A program made the translations under genes and the position numbers. Below, one piece after another: positions 51,889 to 64,000 of a stretch of DNA of 64,000 nt; position 1 is the first letter of the stretch, and every line of letters starts with the position of its first letter. Location of the stretch: contig NC_079369.1 in NCBI RefSeq assembly GCF_021018895.1, positions 12,930,694 through 12,994,693 on the forward strand. The letters run 5' to 3'. The notes beneath the pieces are model-generated. The model saw nothing but the letters and a program-made list of their open reading frames with translations, had not been told where the DNA came from and did no database searches. This stretch comes from Seriola aureovittata. Taxonomy: Eukaryota > Chordata > Actinopteri > Carangiformes > Carangidae.

Positions 51889-54800
51889 ATGGCTACTGGA
51901 GCTGATGTTAGGGATATTCTGGAGTTGACCGGAGGGGATAATGATGGCCCCATCAGCAAGAAAGACCTCATTAACTCAGACAAGGTGAGTAATAATATGA
52001 AAAGATATCCACAGTGATACCGGTCCCAGTATTCACAAGTTTCCCCAATGATCTTACTCTTAAAACTGCATTAGCTGTGGAGTTCATAACGTTGACTAGG
52101 TGGATCAAAGTTATCTCAGGACGTGAAGGGACTGTAAACATCTCTGAACAACCACTAACCTTAAACCACAGTTTACACCTCAAACATGTAATAACTAATT
52201 GACTTGTCTTTTCTAAAATTTTTATCCAGTATTTGAAGAGTTAAACATACTGTGTTAGTCAAACCCAAAATCATGCCATTTCTACAGCAAGAAATTGAGA
52301 CGATTATTTTAGAATATTTGTTATTTTGTGGTTGACAGTATTACCAAAATATTTCTTTGAAATAATCTGTTTTTCCATCTTGTCTCAGAAAAAAACCAAA
52401 AAGACGACTGAAACGCTGACCTTCAAGAGACCAGAGGGAATGCACCGAGAGGTCTATGCTCTGCTCTACTCAGATAAGAAGTATGGTCTCATGTTTTGAG
52501 ATTATGAGTTTGTCTTCAATTGATGTACTGAGTTACCCTTTAGGTTTGGATTCAATCATGTGTGAAATCACTGCTTTATTCTTAAAGTTTTTCAGTTGCA
52601 TGAGGAAGGGACCGGGATGAGAGTGAAAACTGGATCAGTGTTTTACATTCTTTTATAAATAATAATTGTTCATTATAAATTCAGAAAAAGAGTCTAAATC
52701 TAGTGTCTAAATCAAAAGCTATGACCAAAGACAGACAAGTGATTGGCATGTTCAGTGAAGCATTGGAGGGGTTCACGTTTAAGTATCACTGAAAGGGAGA
52801 GCCTATCATTTGTCTGTTTAGAATATTCTATAACAAAGACTTGTTTTTCCTGTTAATTTCCAGAGATGCACCCCCTCTGCTGCCTAGTGATACTACTCAA
52901 GGCTACAGGACAGTGAAAGCCAAGCTGGGTTGTAAAAAGGTGCGGCCCTGGAAGTGGATGCCCTTCACTAATCCTGCTCGCAGGGATGGGGCCATATTCC
53001 ACCACTGGAGACGTGTAGCAGAGGAGGGCAAGGACTACCCCTTTGCTCGCTTCAACAAGGTAGGGATGACTATAGTCTCCTTTTCAGTCTAATCACTCAC
53101 GCAATACAAGCATAAACAATTGATGGATTTTTTCAGCTACCCATCCTCTGTCATCTCTTTTTTCAGGCATGCTCACTCATTTATTCTTTTCAGTTTCTCA
53201 ACCCGGTTGCATGTATTTTCTCTGTTCTTCTTCTCTGTCTCCTTTCATAGACAGTGCAGGTACCAGTGTACTCAGAGCAGGAGTATCAGATGCATCTGCA
53301 TGACGATGGCTGGACTAAAGCGGAGACAGACCATCTGTTTGATCTGTGCAAGCGCTTTGACCTGCGCTTCATAGTTGTCCATGACCGTTACGACCATCAG
53401 CAATACAGAGTAATCAGTTACTAACCTCCAGTACCCACTGAGGATATATTGCAAAAATCATAATCCTGAAAGTTAAAGCATATATTTCTCGTAACATTCT
53501 TCCATGTATGGTTTTCAGAAACGTTCTGTGGAGGATCTGAAAGAACGGTATTACAGTATTTGTGGTAAGCTGACAAAGGTCCGCGCACCCTCAGGGACAG
53601 AGCCCAAGATCTACATCTTTGATGCTGGCCATGAAAGGCGTCGCAAAGAGCAACTGGAGAAGCTCTTCAATCGCACACCTGAACAAGTAAGTAATTTTGC
53701 CATGTGATTAGGGTGGTTAATACAGTTTTTAAATTCTCATAACATAAAAATTGACCAGTCAAGATGAGAAGGAACATGTCAAGCACAAGCCAATTAAAAC
53801 CACAGTAAGATGTTCACCAGCCTTTTAGACATTAAGATTGCACTTCTCTCCTTTTTCCAACAGGTGGCAGAAGAGGAATATCTTATTCAGGAACTAAGGA
53901 AGATTGAGACTAGGAAGAAAGAGCGTGAGAAGAAGGCCCAGGATCTGCAGAAACTCATTAAAGCAGCTGATACAACCACAGAGTTGAGACGAGCTGAGAA
54001 GAGGGTTTCCAAGAAGAAGCTTCCACAAAAAAGAGAAACAGAAAAACCGGTACGACATTCACCCATACAAAAGGAGCACAAGCATTTGAGAAATATTTAC
54101 CAACTAATTAAAGCACCATTAAAAGGAAAAAAATTAAAATTAATCAGATGGCACAGCTGTCAAGCACATGGTAGTGGTTATTCAGTGCAGTGGTACACTG
54201 AAATAATCAAGATTAAGCTCAGTCTCAATATTTTGTGTCTCAGAGTAACTATGAGCTCTTTGTCTCAGTTTGTGAATCACTGTAAAGGCCCAATTTATTT
54301 CATAAAAATTGCTTCTCATCTTTCATCAGTTATTACTTTTTTCTTTAGGCTGTTCCAGAGACTGCAGGGATCAAGTTCCCTGACTTCAAATCAGCAGGAG
54401 TCACGCTGCGCAGTCAGAGGGTGAGTATAGCTAGATCCTACTGAGGTATTAAAACTACAAAAAGAGTATTCTGAAACACACATTCAATTTAAAACTTCAC
54501 TACGTTGGTTCTCAAATACTAGTGAAGAAAGTAGATTACTAATCTGAAAGAAAGAACCTGAAACTACAATTGTCAAGATAATCCCATAGATCTGTATCAA
54601 GAAATTGTATTTGTCTGTACTGTGCTGTGGAATTGATGTAAAAACATTAAAAAGCTGGAACTTTTTTTTTTTTTTTTTTTTAGAAGATCAGCTGAGTTTT
54701 GTTTGAACAACTACTAATGTCAAAAGAATTTTAGTGAAGCTTGAACCTGCAGTTGATGTATGTGAGAAACCAGAGAGTCTGACATGGGCTTGCCATCTCT

Positions 54801-56304
54801 CATTAGCACTGTGATGATTAATTTTGGTAGTGACTAGCTAATATCTGTAAGATCTAGCAAGGGAGCTCTTATTCATCTTCAAGACTGATGAGGAGCTGCA
54901 GCTCTCTATGGAAAATGCATTAGTGTGGCTAAAGAAGTGGAGTGCCCCTCTAGCTAATCAGTCAGACAGAGTTCAGTGGATAAAGACATTTTGATCTGGC
55001 CTGCTGAAGTGCATTTCATACGAATTAAAAGCCCCGAGGTGGAGCTGTTTATCCTAATATCCCCAGCACCTTAAATCACACCCTTGTGTGTGTTGCCGTG
55101 TGTGTCTCTCTGTGTGTGATTCAGATGAAACTGCCAAGCTCAGTAGGCCAGAAGAAGATCAAGGCCATTGAACAGATCCTCATAGAGCAAGGAGTGGGTG
55201 AGTGTGAATAAACATTTCGAAGTTTTGCGTTTAAACTCTGCAACAGATTTACAATATAATGATCCTAAATTATGCATTTAGTTTCAGCACAGCAGGGAAA
55301 TATGTATGTATTTCTTTATTTCGAATAACGTTTTTGAATTGTGTATAAATAGCAGAGTGTGTTAACAGCAGTAAGTTTACACTTAAGAGCTTCTCATTCA
55401 CCATCTCCACCTGGACACAGTAGTTGAATGCAGAATCTCAAAGAATGTGTCGTCATGTTGTCAGTAATCTCGTAAAGATGTGGCTGTCATTTGCATTCAT
55501 CATACCAAGGATACTTCCTGCTATATATCTGCTGGGATGACCTACAAAGGCTTTGCCAAGCAAGTATAGTTTTTAATCAGCTTTACCTTTGTGTATGTTT
55601 GTGCATCCAGATCTTAACCCCATGCCCACAGAAGAGATTGTACAGATGTTCAATGAGCTGCGTAGTGACCTGGTGCTGCTGTATGAGCTGAAGCAGGCAC
55701 ACAGCAATTGTGAATATGAGCAACAGATGCTGCGTCACCGCTATGAGGCTCTACTGAAGGCTGGCAGCGGAGGTGGATGTGGAACTACAGGGACAGGACT
55801 AGCTATCGCAGCACCAGGTGGGGAACTCAATGCCAACAACAGCACTTCAGCATCCACCCCAGGGGGTGAAATTCAGTCCTGGCCCAGTATAGACGACATC
55901 AAGGTGGAAGCCAAGGAGCAGATCATCGACGTTGTAGGAGCACCGCTTACCCCCAACTCAGTAAGTCTATATAGCTTAGACCCAAACTCTTCCAAACATC
56001 ACTAACAGTTGGGTGAGGATATCTACCTTCTGCAAATGTTTAATCAATTCTAGTTTATGACTCACATGTATTTCACAATTAATGTGGGTTTTAAAACGGT
56101 TTTATTAATACAGAAGTCATAACAGGACGATCTAACCTAGACTAGACTAGGCACTAGACTCTTTGTGACTGGTTTGCATGCAGAAGAAGGAGGAAATTCC
56201 TTTTAAAAATACACACTTATGTGATTTTGTGCATCACATTACAGCGCAAGCGGAGAGAATCGGCATCGAGTTCGTCTTCAGTGAAAAAGGTGAAGAAGCC
56301 TTGA
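51889..56304 (+). CDS. dmap1: DNA methyltransferase 1-associated protein 1 (DMAP1), 10 coding exons, 483 aa
   Basis: Nuclear subunit of the NuA4/TIP60 histone acetyltransferase and SRCAP complexes, and a binding partner of DNMT1; homologous to yeast Swc4. Coding exons: 51889-51984, 52389-52480, 52864-53059, 53251-53409, 53519-53686, 53864-54049, 54349-54420, 55125-55197, 55611-55960, 56245-56304. Every junction is GT-AG and keeps frame; 483 aa compares with 467 in human. The protein starts MATGADVRDILELTGG, as in mammals. Residues about 135-200 form the SANT-like region (SEQEYQMHLHDDGWTKAETDHLFDL). A charged coiled-coil region follows at about 238-300 (EEEYLIQELRKIETRKKEREKK). The block KFPDFKSAGVTLRSQRMKLPSS, a helical NELRSDLVLLYELKQ and a basic C terminus (RKRRESASSSSSVKKVKKP) match the family. 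A Gly/Thr/Ser-rich insert in exon 9 accounts for much of the extra length. Confidence 0.96.
54662..54681. repeat. T homopolymer in dmap1 intron 7
   Basis: Run of 20 T followed by AGAAG. It resembles an acceptor, but the real exon 8 starts at 55125 by frame and homology. Confidence 0.85.
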
Positions 56305-56954
56305 TGAAGATGAAAGCGCCAGCTGGTACATGGTGGAGCTACTCTGGTCACAGTGGAGATGCACAAGTTTTATGGGGGGACAAAAGAGAGACGGGAGCAG
56401 GACATCATATCGCTGTTCACCACTGACTACACACACACACACACATACACATACAAACACACTCACTACTTTTCACCTTCTACCCAGACCTCTCCAACCC
56501 CTCCCCATTTGGCTCGCCCAGCATCTTTGTGACAAAGGCAACAACTGAGTGACATTTCATTCCATTACTGCTTGTCTTCCTGCCTCCACCATTGCTCGGC
56601 TTTAGATGAGGAAAGATCAACTGTAAATTGCCGGGCTGAGCTAATCGGGACATGGGGAAGAAGGTGGGAATGACTGGATAATTGAAATGAATTGGAATGA
56701 AGGAAGAGACTCTGTGAGTGGGAGGACCTCCAGCCGCAATGTTCATTTGACCCATCTGAGGGTTTTTTGTAGCCTAATCATGCCATAGTGTTTACTGGAA
56801 ATGTGTTTTTGTTTTAGCCTGTAGTACCGGCTCCCTCTCGACCTAGGAAAGAGATGCCACTTCCATCTGCTGCCCGTGTTTTATGTTGGACTCACAGGAC
56901 TGATTTGTGTTGTTTGTCCTCAGGTGACCTTGAAGATGCTTTAGTCAATGATTC

Positions 56955-56960
56955 AATAAA
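56955..56960 (+). promoter_or_regulatory. Polyadenylation signal of dmap1 (AATAAA)
   Basis: AATAAA about 650 nt after the dmap1 stop codon, followed by a T-rich stretch. It would give a 3' UTR of roughly 670 nt that includes a short CA repeat near 56429. Confidence 0.5.
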
Positions 56961-56999
56961 CCTCATTGTATTTTTTTCTTACTCTGTTCCATGCATGTT

Positions 57000-59900
57000 T
57001 ATGCCGTGGTTATTCCCTTTATATTTCAAGCTCTTTCTCAGATGAGATCTTAACTTGGAGGTAATTAGTGTTGAATACACATTTGCCAAGGAAATTGTAG
57101 GATCATGACATTCTTACCTTACCTGTCATTTAAGTTAAGTGACAACTAATGACTTCATTAATATGATAATTAAGCAGTGATCATTCTTCGGTTGGCACAG
57201 CCACTGAAACTTCATTAGGTCTCCTCCCCATAATATTGCTAATTGCGTGTCAATTATGTCGTTTAGCCTACTTAGTCATTAATTTCTATGCAAATTTTGA
57301 ATATGATTGCCCAGAAGAGGGGATCACTGTTATCTGGGCATAATGTGCGTATTAATATATCTACCTCTAGATATATGCATTGCAAAATTATATAATCTTC
57401 CAAGTCCTGCAATCTGCATACAAACACATAATTCAGACAAACATTTGTTGGATCTTCTTATTTGCTCTATTGTTGATTTGACTGTTAGTTATTGCAAAAG
57501 AAACAATTCTCAACAGCTAGAAAATAGCAAGTCTTTACCGAACTATCTCACCTTTTTTTTTAAAGTCTTGGTCCTCTAACAAATTCAGAGGGTTCCTTAC
57601 TTAACTATCATTGGTGAAAACACTCAACAACGTAGCCACTGAAAGTTGCACCATCACATCACCACAACCAAACATCTTGATTATGAGCTCTAATCAGCGC
57701 TGCTAAAGTTGCAGGAGTAAACCCATCCACACACTGTAGACTGTTTGATTGAGAGAGAGAGAGAAAGAAAAGGAGTGAGAGAAGGCAAGTAAACATGGGT
57801 AAAATGGATTCTCTGTGTCTATATTTCATGTTGAAAATTGGCTCATAAATCCAGTGGTTTGATCTATGGAACCCGTCGTTGCTTGAAAAAACCTCCGTAA
57901 ATGTGTAATTTCTCCCTTGACAGAACACAGCCGAAAGGCTATCTTTCTTTTGCTTCCTCCTCCCCTCTCTCCTCCCCTTTTTCTCTGTCTCTCATTCTTG
58001 CTCCCTCTCCACCAGCCTGGTGTTGGATTAATGCTTTGCTCTCTTCCCCTCTCTCCTTTCATGCTCCTCTGATATCTTCTTTTCATCACTGCTCATCCAT
58101 TTATCAAAACTGGGGCTCCGCTCTTCCTCTCTATCTCTCAATATCTAAGCCAGTCTTAAGTTATATGGCAGGTATCTTGTAAGATGGGCTTCAAGAAGGT
58201 GGAGGTTATTAATAAATAATAGTCCAAATTGAAAAGAGGTCGGCAAGGATGCATCACCAGCCATGTGTGAATGATAAAGACCCCCAGCAGCCACCATCTA
58301 GGTCCGTCTGCCATGAGCTCCATCCGGGCTATAGTGTACGTTCTGCAACACTGATGTGAAAAGCATGAAGCAGAACACCAGCGTCTTATAGTGTCTTATA
58401 ATGTGGTTGTGATGGCATTGAGATGGGATCTCTTTATCAAGGCCAGGCTGAGGCTTTAATCACGGCCTAAGAGGTGCACTGGCTGTTTATCATAATTGAA
58501 CTGTATCCAGGCTAATCGCTGGCATACGTCACTGTCGAGGGGTCGCCCGGCCGCACCGGCAGGCGAAGCTGGTGTTGGTGATTGAACACACAGTTAAGAG
58601 AAAAGATGTGTACTGAGGGACATAAGGCAGGAAGAGGCAGGTAATAGCAGATGTGATAGAACCCTCTTCAAATACATCACACCTTGAGGTAATCGCTGAT
58701 GTGACAATGATTAGATTGTGGACGCCTCCTTTTTGTGGCAGAGTGCTTTATACCCATCATGTCACATACAATCACTGATTACTACAAGGAAAAGAGGCAG
58801 GGATGGTGCAATAGGAGTGTAAGGACAGGGTTTGGATAATTTCCTTCCTGGGCTCAGGAGTGAGTGCTTTCTATATGGGCCATAACAAATGTCCAAAACA
58901 GAGTTTCACCTCCATGTCCCTCTCTCATCTCCATGTCTCTCACTTTGACTTTCACCCCTTCCAGTATTTAGGTCACCTTGAGGGAGAAAACTTTTAATCA
59001 TTGTTCCACATCAAATTCACCTGTGCCCTCTGGGACACTGAGCCGCAACAAAAAGGAAGGGACTCAAAACCGCAGGTTGGAAAATCACAAATGCCCACAG
59101 GCCTGGACAGTGGAAGTCATTTCCACTGGATTTTTTGCTTGTGGGGGAAGGCCTGCTACAACACAAACCCAATCACTAGTGCTAAGCAGTGCTTACAGCT
59201 AGGCATTAACCCCACTGTCCACTCTTCACATTAAAGCCCCGGGGAGGCAGAAGAGAGTGGAGTGGAGTAGAGCAGAGAGAGTAGGACTAAATCTAGACTT
59301 CCTATTCCCCAGGACTGTGCTGCTCTCGGGAACATCTCCGGTCAGGTGGTGTTGTCTTTCAAGGTGTCCTATACCTTGAAATGAAGGAACATGGTAGGGA
59401 TGGAATAGAAGAAAGTCATTTCAGGAGGAGAACTTTCCATATGTATTCATATACACAGAGTGTACAAAAGACAATTTCCTACAAAACAGCCTCACGTGAA
59501 CGATTTTTTCAATTTTTTCCCCTGCATATTTTATTCAATCTATTAAGACAGAGCACATATGGTAGCAAACTAAATGTACCTGTATTGACATATGAGACAA
59601 GATGCTTAACAAACACATTGTTTAAAAATATATTTTTGTTTGAGTTGTTAAATGGCGATGTCTGTCTCTGTCTGTCAGTAGGTCAGTCCAAAATTGAAAT
59701 ATGTCAGCCACTGTTGGACGGATTAGAAACATTCATGGTCTCCAGAAGATGATAAGATATCACAAAATATGTTATTTGGACTCATTTAAAAACAAAACTA
59801 TCAAAATTCAATTAAAACAAAGAAAGATGTGGTGGTGAAGTGATGGGCAACTGGAAGATGATGGAACAGCACTGACCTTATAATTGTACAGTATACAGCA

Positions 59901-62900
59901 CTTGTGTATGAGTTTACTGGACTCAATTTTATCTTCAGCTTGTACCTGTATTCGCAAATTTGGTCTCAGTGTACATGATGAACAAAGGGAGGCACATCGG
60001 GGTGAGCAGAGTGCGGCCTGTTTAGGTCAGAGCAGTGATTGCATGTTGACAAGAGCAGGTTGGACAGATCAGCCTCACTCTGTTCTGCCACCAGCCCTCA
60101 GAAACAAACCGGTTTGATTTGATTTGTCAATGAGAGATAGAGACGCCTGTGGACAATATGTGACAGAGTTACCTCGCCAAAGCAGTACAGCGAATGTCTT
60201 TCTCCCTCTCTTTACCTGCCCAAGCACAATTCTAACAAAGAGGGAAAAATCCAATTTACCATGCGGATCCACAGCTGTCACAGCTGGGGAATTAAACATT
60301 ACCCATAACTCACTGGGGGTGCTGAGCAGGTCAGTGGATGGCAGGGATGGTAACATCACTCTGGGGTGCAATAACAAAGGATTTTAACCTCTGACTCCTT
60401 CACTTGGGCTGCTGGCAGATCATCCTCCAAACCAACAGCAGCTTTCACCAAGCTAGTTAACAATCTCCGGTTGAGTTGATGACTCAACTTACCAGCACAC
60501 ACCTTACTACTCAATTTTATTGCTCAATTTTATCCCTAACACAAACAGGAAGACATGGGGAAATGTCAGCATAAATGCAATGTTTTCCACCCTGCTGGGT
60601 CCTGGAGCAGTTCCTGCGATGCTCCATAGGGGGTTGGTGGGATCCTGTAGCTGCTAGCGTCCCGGTGTCATCACCCACACAGGCTGACTGCTTGCCTGGC
60701 TGGCCCGCCACCACCAGAGCCTCAATTACCTGACTGACGTTTCATTAGCGCCTGCAGCTGATCCCGCGGCTGAGAGGCAGTGGGGCGCAGAGGAGCATAG
60801 AGCGAGCGAGAGAAGGGGGGAAGAGAAGGAGGCTTCAACGCATTACATTCTCATGTGCTGTCAGTGTCACAGCTCTGAGTACAGCCACACAGCCACTCAT
60901 TACATTGCAGTCATTTAGTACATGCTCTTATTGAGCTGGACTGTATATACTAAAATAGAGGTGGTTGGGTTTTATCTGGTGACAACAGTTCTGAGCTGAA
61001 ACTCACATATCTGACATGGATTGTTGGAGCAACTGAGAAGTGTGAGAGGTTGTAGGTGTGTGTGTGTGGGCACTTTGATATGAGTTAGCAGCTAGAGGGT
61101 CTGTGGGACAAATCAATCAGGTGCAGTGTACTGATCAGAGGTTTCTCTCTTCTTGTGTTTCTCTGTGTGTAATCTTAAATCTGTGGAGCCATATATGTGT
61201 GGTTGCATGTCTTGTATACATACCTGGGTTTGTGTGTGGTGTGTGTGGCCTCTCCATCCGTGGGGTTAGTGCAGGCCATGTCAGAGATGATCCAGGGCGG
61301 AGCTGAGGGGGCTTAGTGAGGGCCCCGGCCTGAGCCTCTCCACAGAGCCCACGCTTGGCTGGCCTCTCCTTCCCATTTGTCATCCTGGGCCAGTAAGACC
61401 CCCGGAGAGATTAGGGCAGAGCAGAGAGACTGGAGGAGTAGCAGGAATAAGAGGATCAGTTAAGCTATAAACACAGACAAGTTTGTGTCTCTCACCCACT
61501 CTGGCGCAGTGACAGTTTGTAATGGCTGTCAAAAGTTCGTTCTATGTTGTACATCTTCCTTTAAAGGACACTGCACTGCCTGTTTGTGCCACACCTCATG
61601 TGGCGGCAAACACAGCAGGTATAGGAGCTTCTTTCAGTTCGGTCAAATGCAGCGTGTTGACTCAAGTTGGACATTAAAGAGAAGAGTTAGCTGCATTGAC
61701 CCGCATTGACCCAAGCTAATGAACCATGACCCAATGCAGTGCAAAAAATGCAAAGGTTTGCCTATAATTAGAATTATGTGGCACAAAGACCATTAGTCAA
61801 ATCCTGAGAGCTCCTTCATTTCCATATTTTTGAATATTCTACTTAATTATGCAAAGGGAATAGTGAGGTAGATGAGAAGTTTTAAGAAAGCCTCATAAAG
61901 TCCTTATTAAGAGCAGAGGGGATTAATGACAGTTAATATGAGGGCAATCAAACATTTAATGCAAGGCTCTCCTGCAGGCAAACAGTATTTAAATGAGTCA
62001 ATTAGACATTCATTATCTACAAGCCTATAAGTGGAGTCAGATCTGCATAAATGTTGGTGCAGAGAATCACTCCCCTCTAAGAAGGAACTAATGAAATATT
62101 AAAAAAGTTAACAACTTAGACATGGAGAATGTACAAATATTTATTGCTAGAGGGCTGGTTACATGTTGTCGTCAAATCAGGGAGAATGTGCGATATCCAC
62201 CGGAGATTATCTCATAAATCATAATTATTGAGTTAGCACGATCTCTCCTCCCAATTAGCTATGTAGCATTGTTGAAGTAGAATGAGAGAGGGGAAAGGGG
62301 GAAGCCCTCCAATTGCCCATTAAAAAATAACATCAAATCCTACACATGAATTTCTCCAGTTTTACTGTAACTGCCTCTAACTTATTGTCATGCTAACAAA
62401 CCACCTTAAAATAAGAAGACATACACAAAAACATACATATTCTGCAGAGGATGGCTTGAATAATGTACCAAACTATGCAGATATATCATTGTCAGGACCT
62501 CCTCCTCCCTCCTCCTCCTATCCTTCTTTCTTTCCCTCTCTCCATGTCTGAGCCTCCACTCTTGTCAGTTGCCCCAGCACACAATTACTGTGTGTGATTG
62601 CTATCAGGCGGGACGGTCGGGGAGGCTCCCAAATTAGGGCCTAAATAGGATTTCCTACATGGCGAAGGGCACAGGCCTGGACATGGTAATGAAAGCCTAT
62701 ACATCACAATCAGGCCGACAATCCTATTCATACTGCAACACATTACTCTCACTCCTCATAATTATAGAGGGGTGACAGACGGGCCTGTGAGGCATGGTGG
62801 AGGAGGCGCAAGAGTGAGGAGGAGGAGGAGGCGATGGGGGGAGGGGGAGGTTTCTGGGAAGGTGGCTGAGGTGGCTGTCAGTTAGTTTCAAGTTGCTTCT

Positions 62901-63514
62901 TCTCTCCACTTATGTGATCTCTTGATACCTGAGCTGACCCGATTAGGTGGGAGTCCACTGGATTCAATTCTACATAGTTCCAGCATGTGATCCCGCCACC
63001 TATAGATCTGTGTAATTACAGAAAAGAGTTCTAATTTGGGCATTTTCTCCCAGTGGGAAGATTCTTCCAATGGGACACTGACCACATCTTCCATCAGACT
63101 GACTGACACAGGCACAAACTCTCACACACACACACACACACACCAAAACACACTCCCCCACACAGAGCGATGTGATGAGATGTGAGGGGGACAGCTTTGC
63201 GATCAATACCATGAGCAGGAATCAGCGATGGGGAGAATAAGACAATGGCCTATCAGATTGAGGTTGACTTCTCCTTGTATGTGTGGCAGGCCTGTGACAA
63301 TAGATTGGCCCAGAAATCCGATGGCACTCACCGACAGAGGAAAAAAAAGAGGAGACAGATGAAAAGAAAGATTGCTAATGCTCTCCAAGCAGGCATTTTA
63401 ATCTGTGACAGAGGAGGGATTTGGTGAAAGCCATTATCACACAGCAACCCCCCCCCCCTTCCTCCCTCCCCTTTCTTTTCTGATAAGACAACCTTATCAG
63501 ACTGCTTGGGGGAG

Positions 63515-63561
<47 letters not shown>

Positions 63562-63962
63562 CCGCACCTTTGCATGTGTTTGTGTTGCAAAATGGGATAT
63601 TCCAAATGCGATTCATCAGACCTAAGAAAGCCCTACTCTAACGATGTAAATCACCTTAAGAACTCAGTCAGACGGTAAGCATCGCAAAGTGGATTCCAAT
63701 CACAATAACCCACTTCACCAGGCAAAGAAACACCCCTGACAACACGAGGCGCATTGTTACATCTGTTCGCCGCTGAGGCTCGAGGGAAGCAACCACCTTC
63801 GTTTTGTGTGTTTCTTGTCCTGTGTCTCACTTGAAGCTGTGCAGGCACCTATCATCTCATGATCACATCTCAAGAGAGATGAGATGATGATGGTGTCTGC
63901 CCACCCAGGTCACATATTCACCCCTGCTCTGTCAGCTAGGCCAGGTGCTGGAGGTTCAGAAA

Positions 63963-63994
<32 letters not shown>

Positions 63995-64000
63995 CGTGCT
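57000..64000. other. Region without a recognisable gene, downstream of dmap1
   Basis: No exon matches a protein I know. The sequence is mostly unique and non-repetitive, with AT-rich homeobox-like motifs at 57180-57300, 58440-58560 and 61740-62340. That appearance fits regulatory or intronic DNA of a developmental gene outside the window. Pyrimidine-rich tracts at 57950-58070 and CA/GT repeats after 63.1 kb are also present. Confidence 0.5.
63518..63555. repeat. (GT)n microsatellite
   Basis: GT tract near the right end of the window. Shorter CA/GT tracts lie at 63119-63143 and 63963-63990. Confidence 0.93.

Overview
The window looks like nuclear DNA of a ray-finned (probably teleost) fish. 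The genes are split into many short exons with GT-AG introns and encode vertebrate proteins. CA/GT microsatellites are dense, and there are typical fish repeats: a Tc1-like DNA transposon remnant, LINE fragments, and a non-LTR retrotransposon whose C-terminal part resembles a restriction-like endonuclease. No species-level call is possible from the sequence alone.

Layout: 1-18.6 kb holds no coding gene I can support. It contains microsatellites, a possible GC-rich promoter near 9.3 kb on the minus strand, a tandemly duplicated segment near 14 kb and decayed transposons at 16.1-18.1 kb. At 18.77-21.83 kb (+) is a nine-exon HIPK-like protein kinase. From 22 to 32 kb I see no gene, only repeats and possible conserved non-coding DNA. 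At 32.17-42.56 kb (-) lies timm44 (13 coding exons, 460 aa), whose intron 6 carries a ~3.8 kb retrotransposon in the same orientation. Just upstream of timm44 on the same strand is hnrnpm (43.14-50.37 kb, 16 coding exons including an 8-nt microexon, 707 aa). Across a 1.5 kb intergenic region and transcribed the other way is dmap1 (51.89-56.30 kb, +, 10 coding exons, 483 aa). From 57 kb to the end I see no gene.

Exon coordinates were built by hand from splice sites, reading-frame phase and remembered homologous proteins. For timm44, hnrnpm and dmap1 every junction keeps frame and the total length is close to the human protein. The three genes are housekeeping genes for mitochondrial protein import (timm44), pre-mRNA splicing (hnrnpm) and chromatin modification (dmap1). 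They are neighbours rather than a functional unit. The kinase belongs to a HIPK-related group that I recall as expanded in fish.

I found no convincing new biological system. The observations most worth a second look are the almost unbroken retrotransposon ORF interrupted by one TAG in timm44 intron 6, the 8-nt microexon inside hnrnpm RRM1, the TISU-like start of timm44, and the altered catalytic and activation-loop residues of the HIPK-like kinase.
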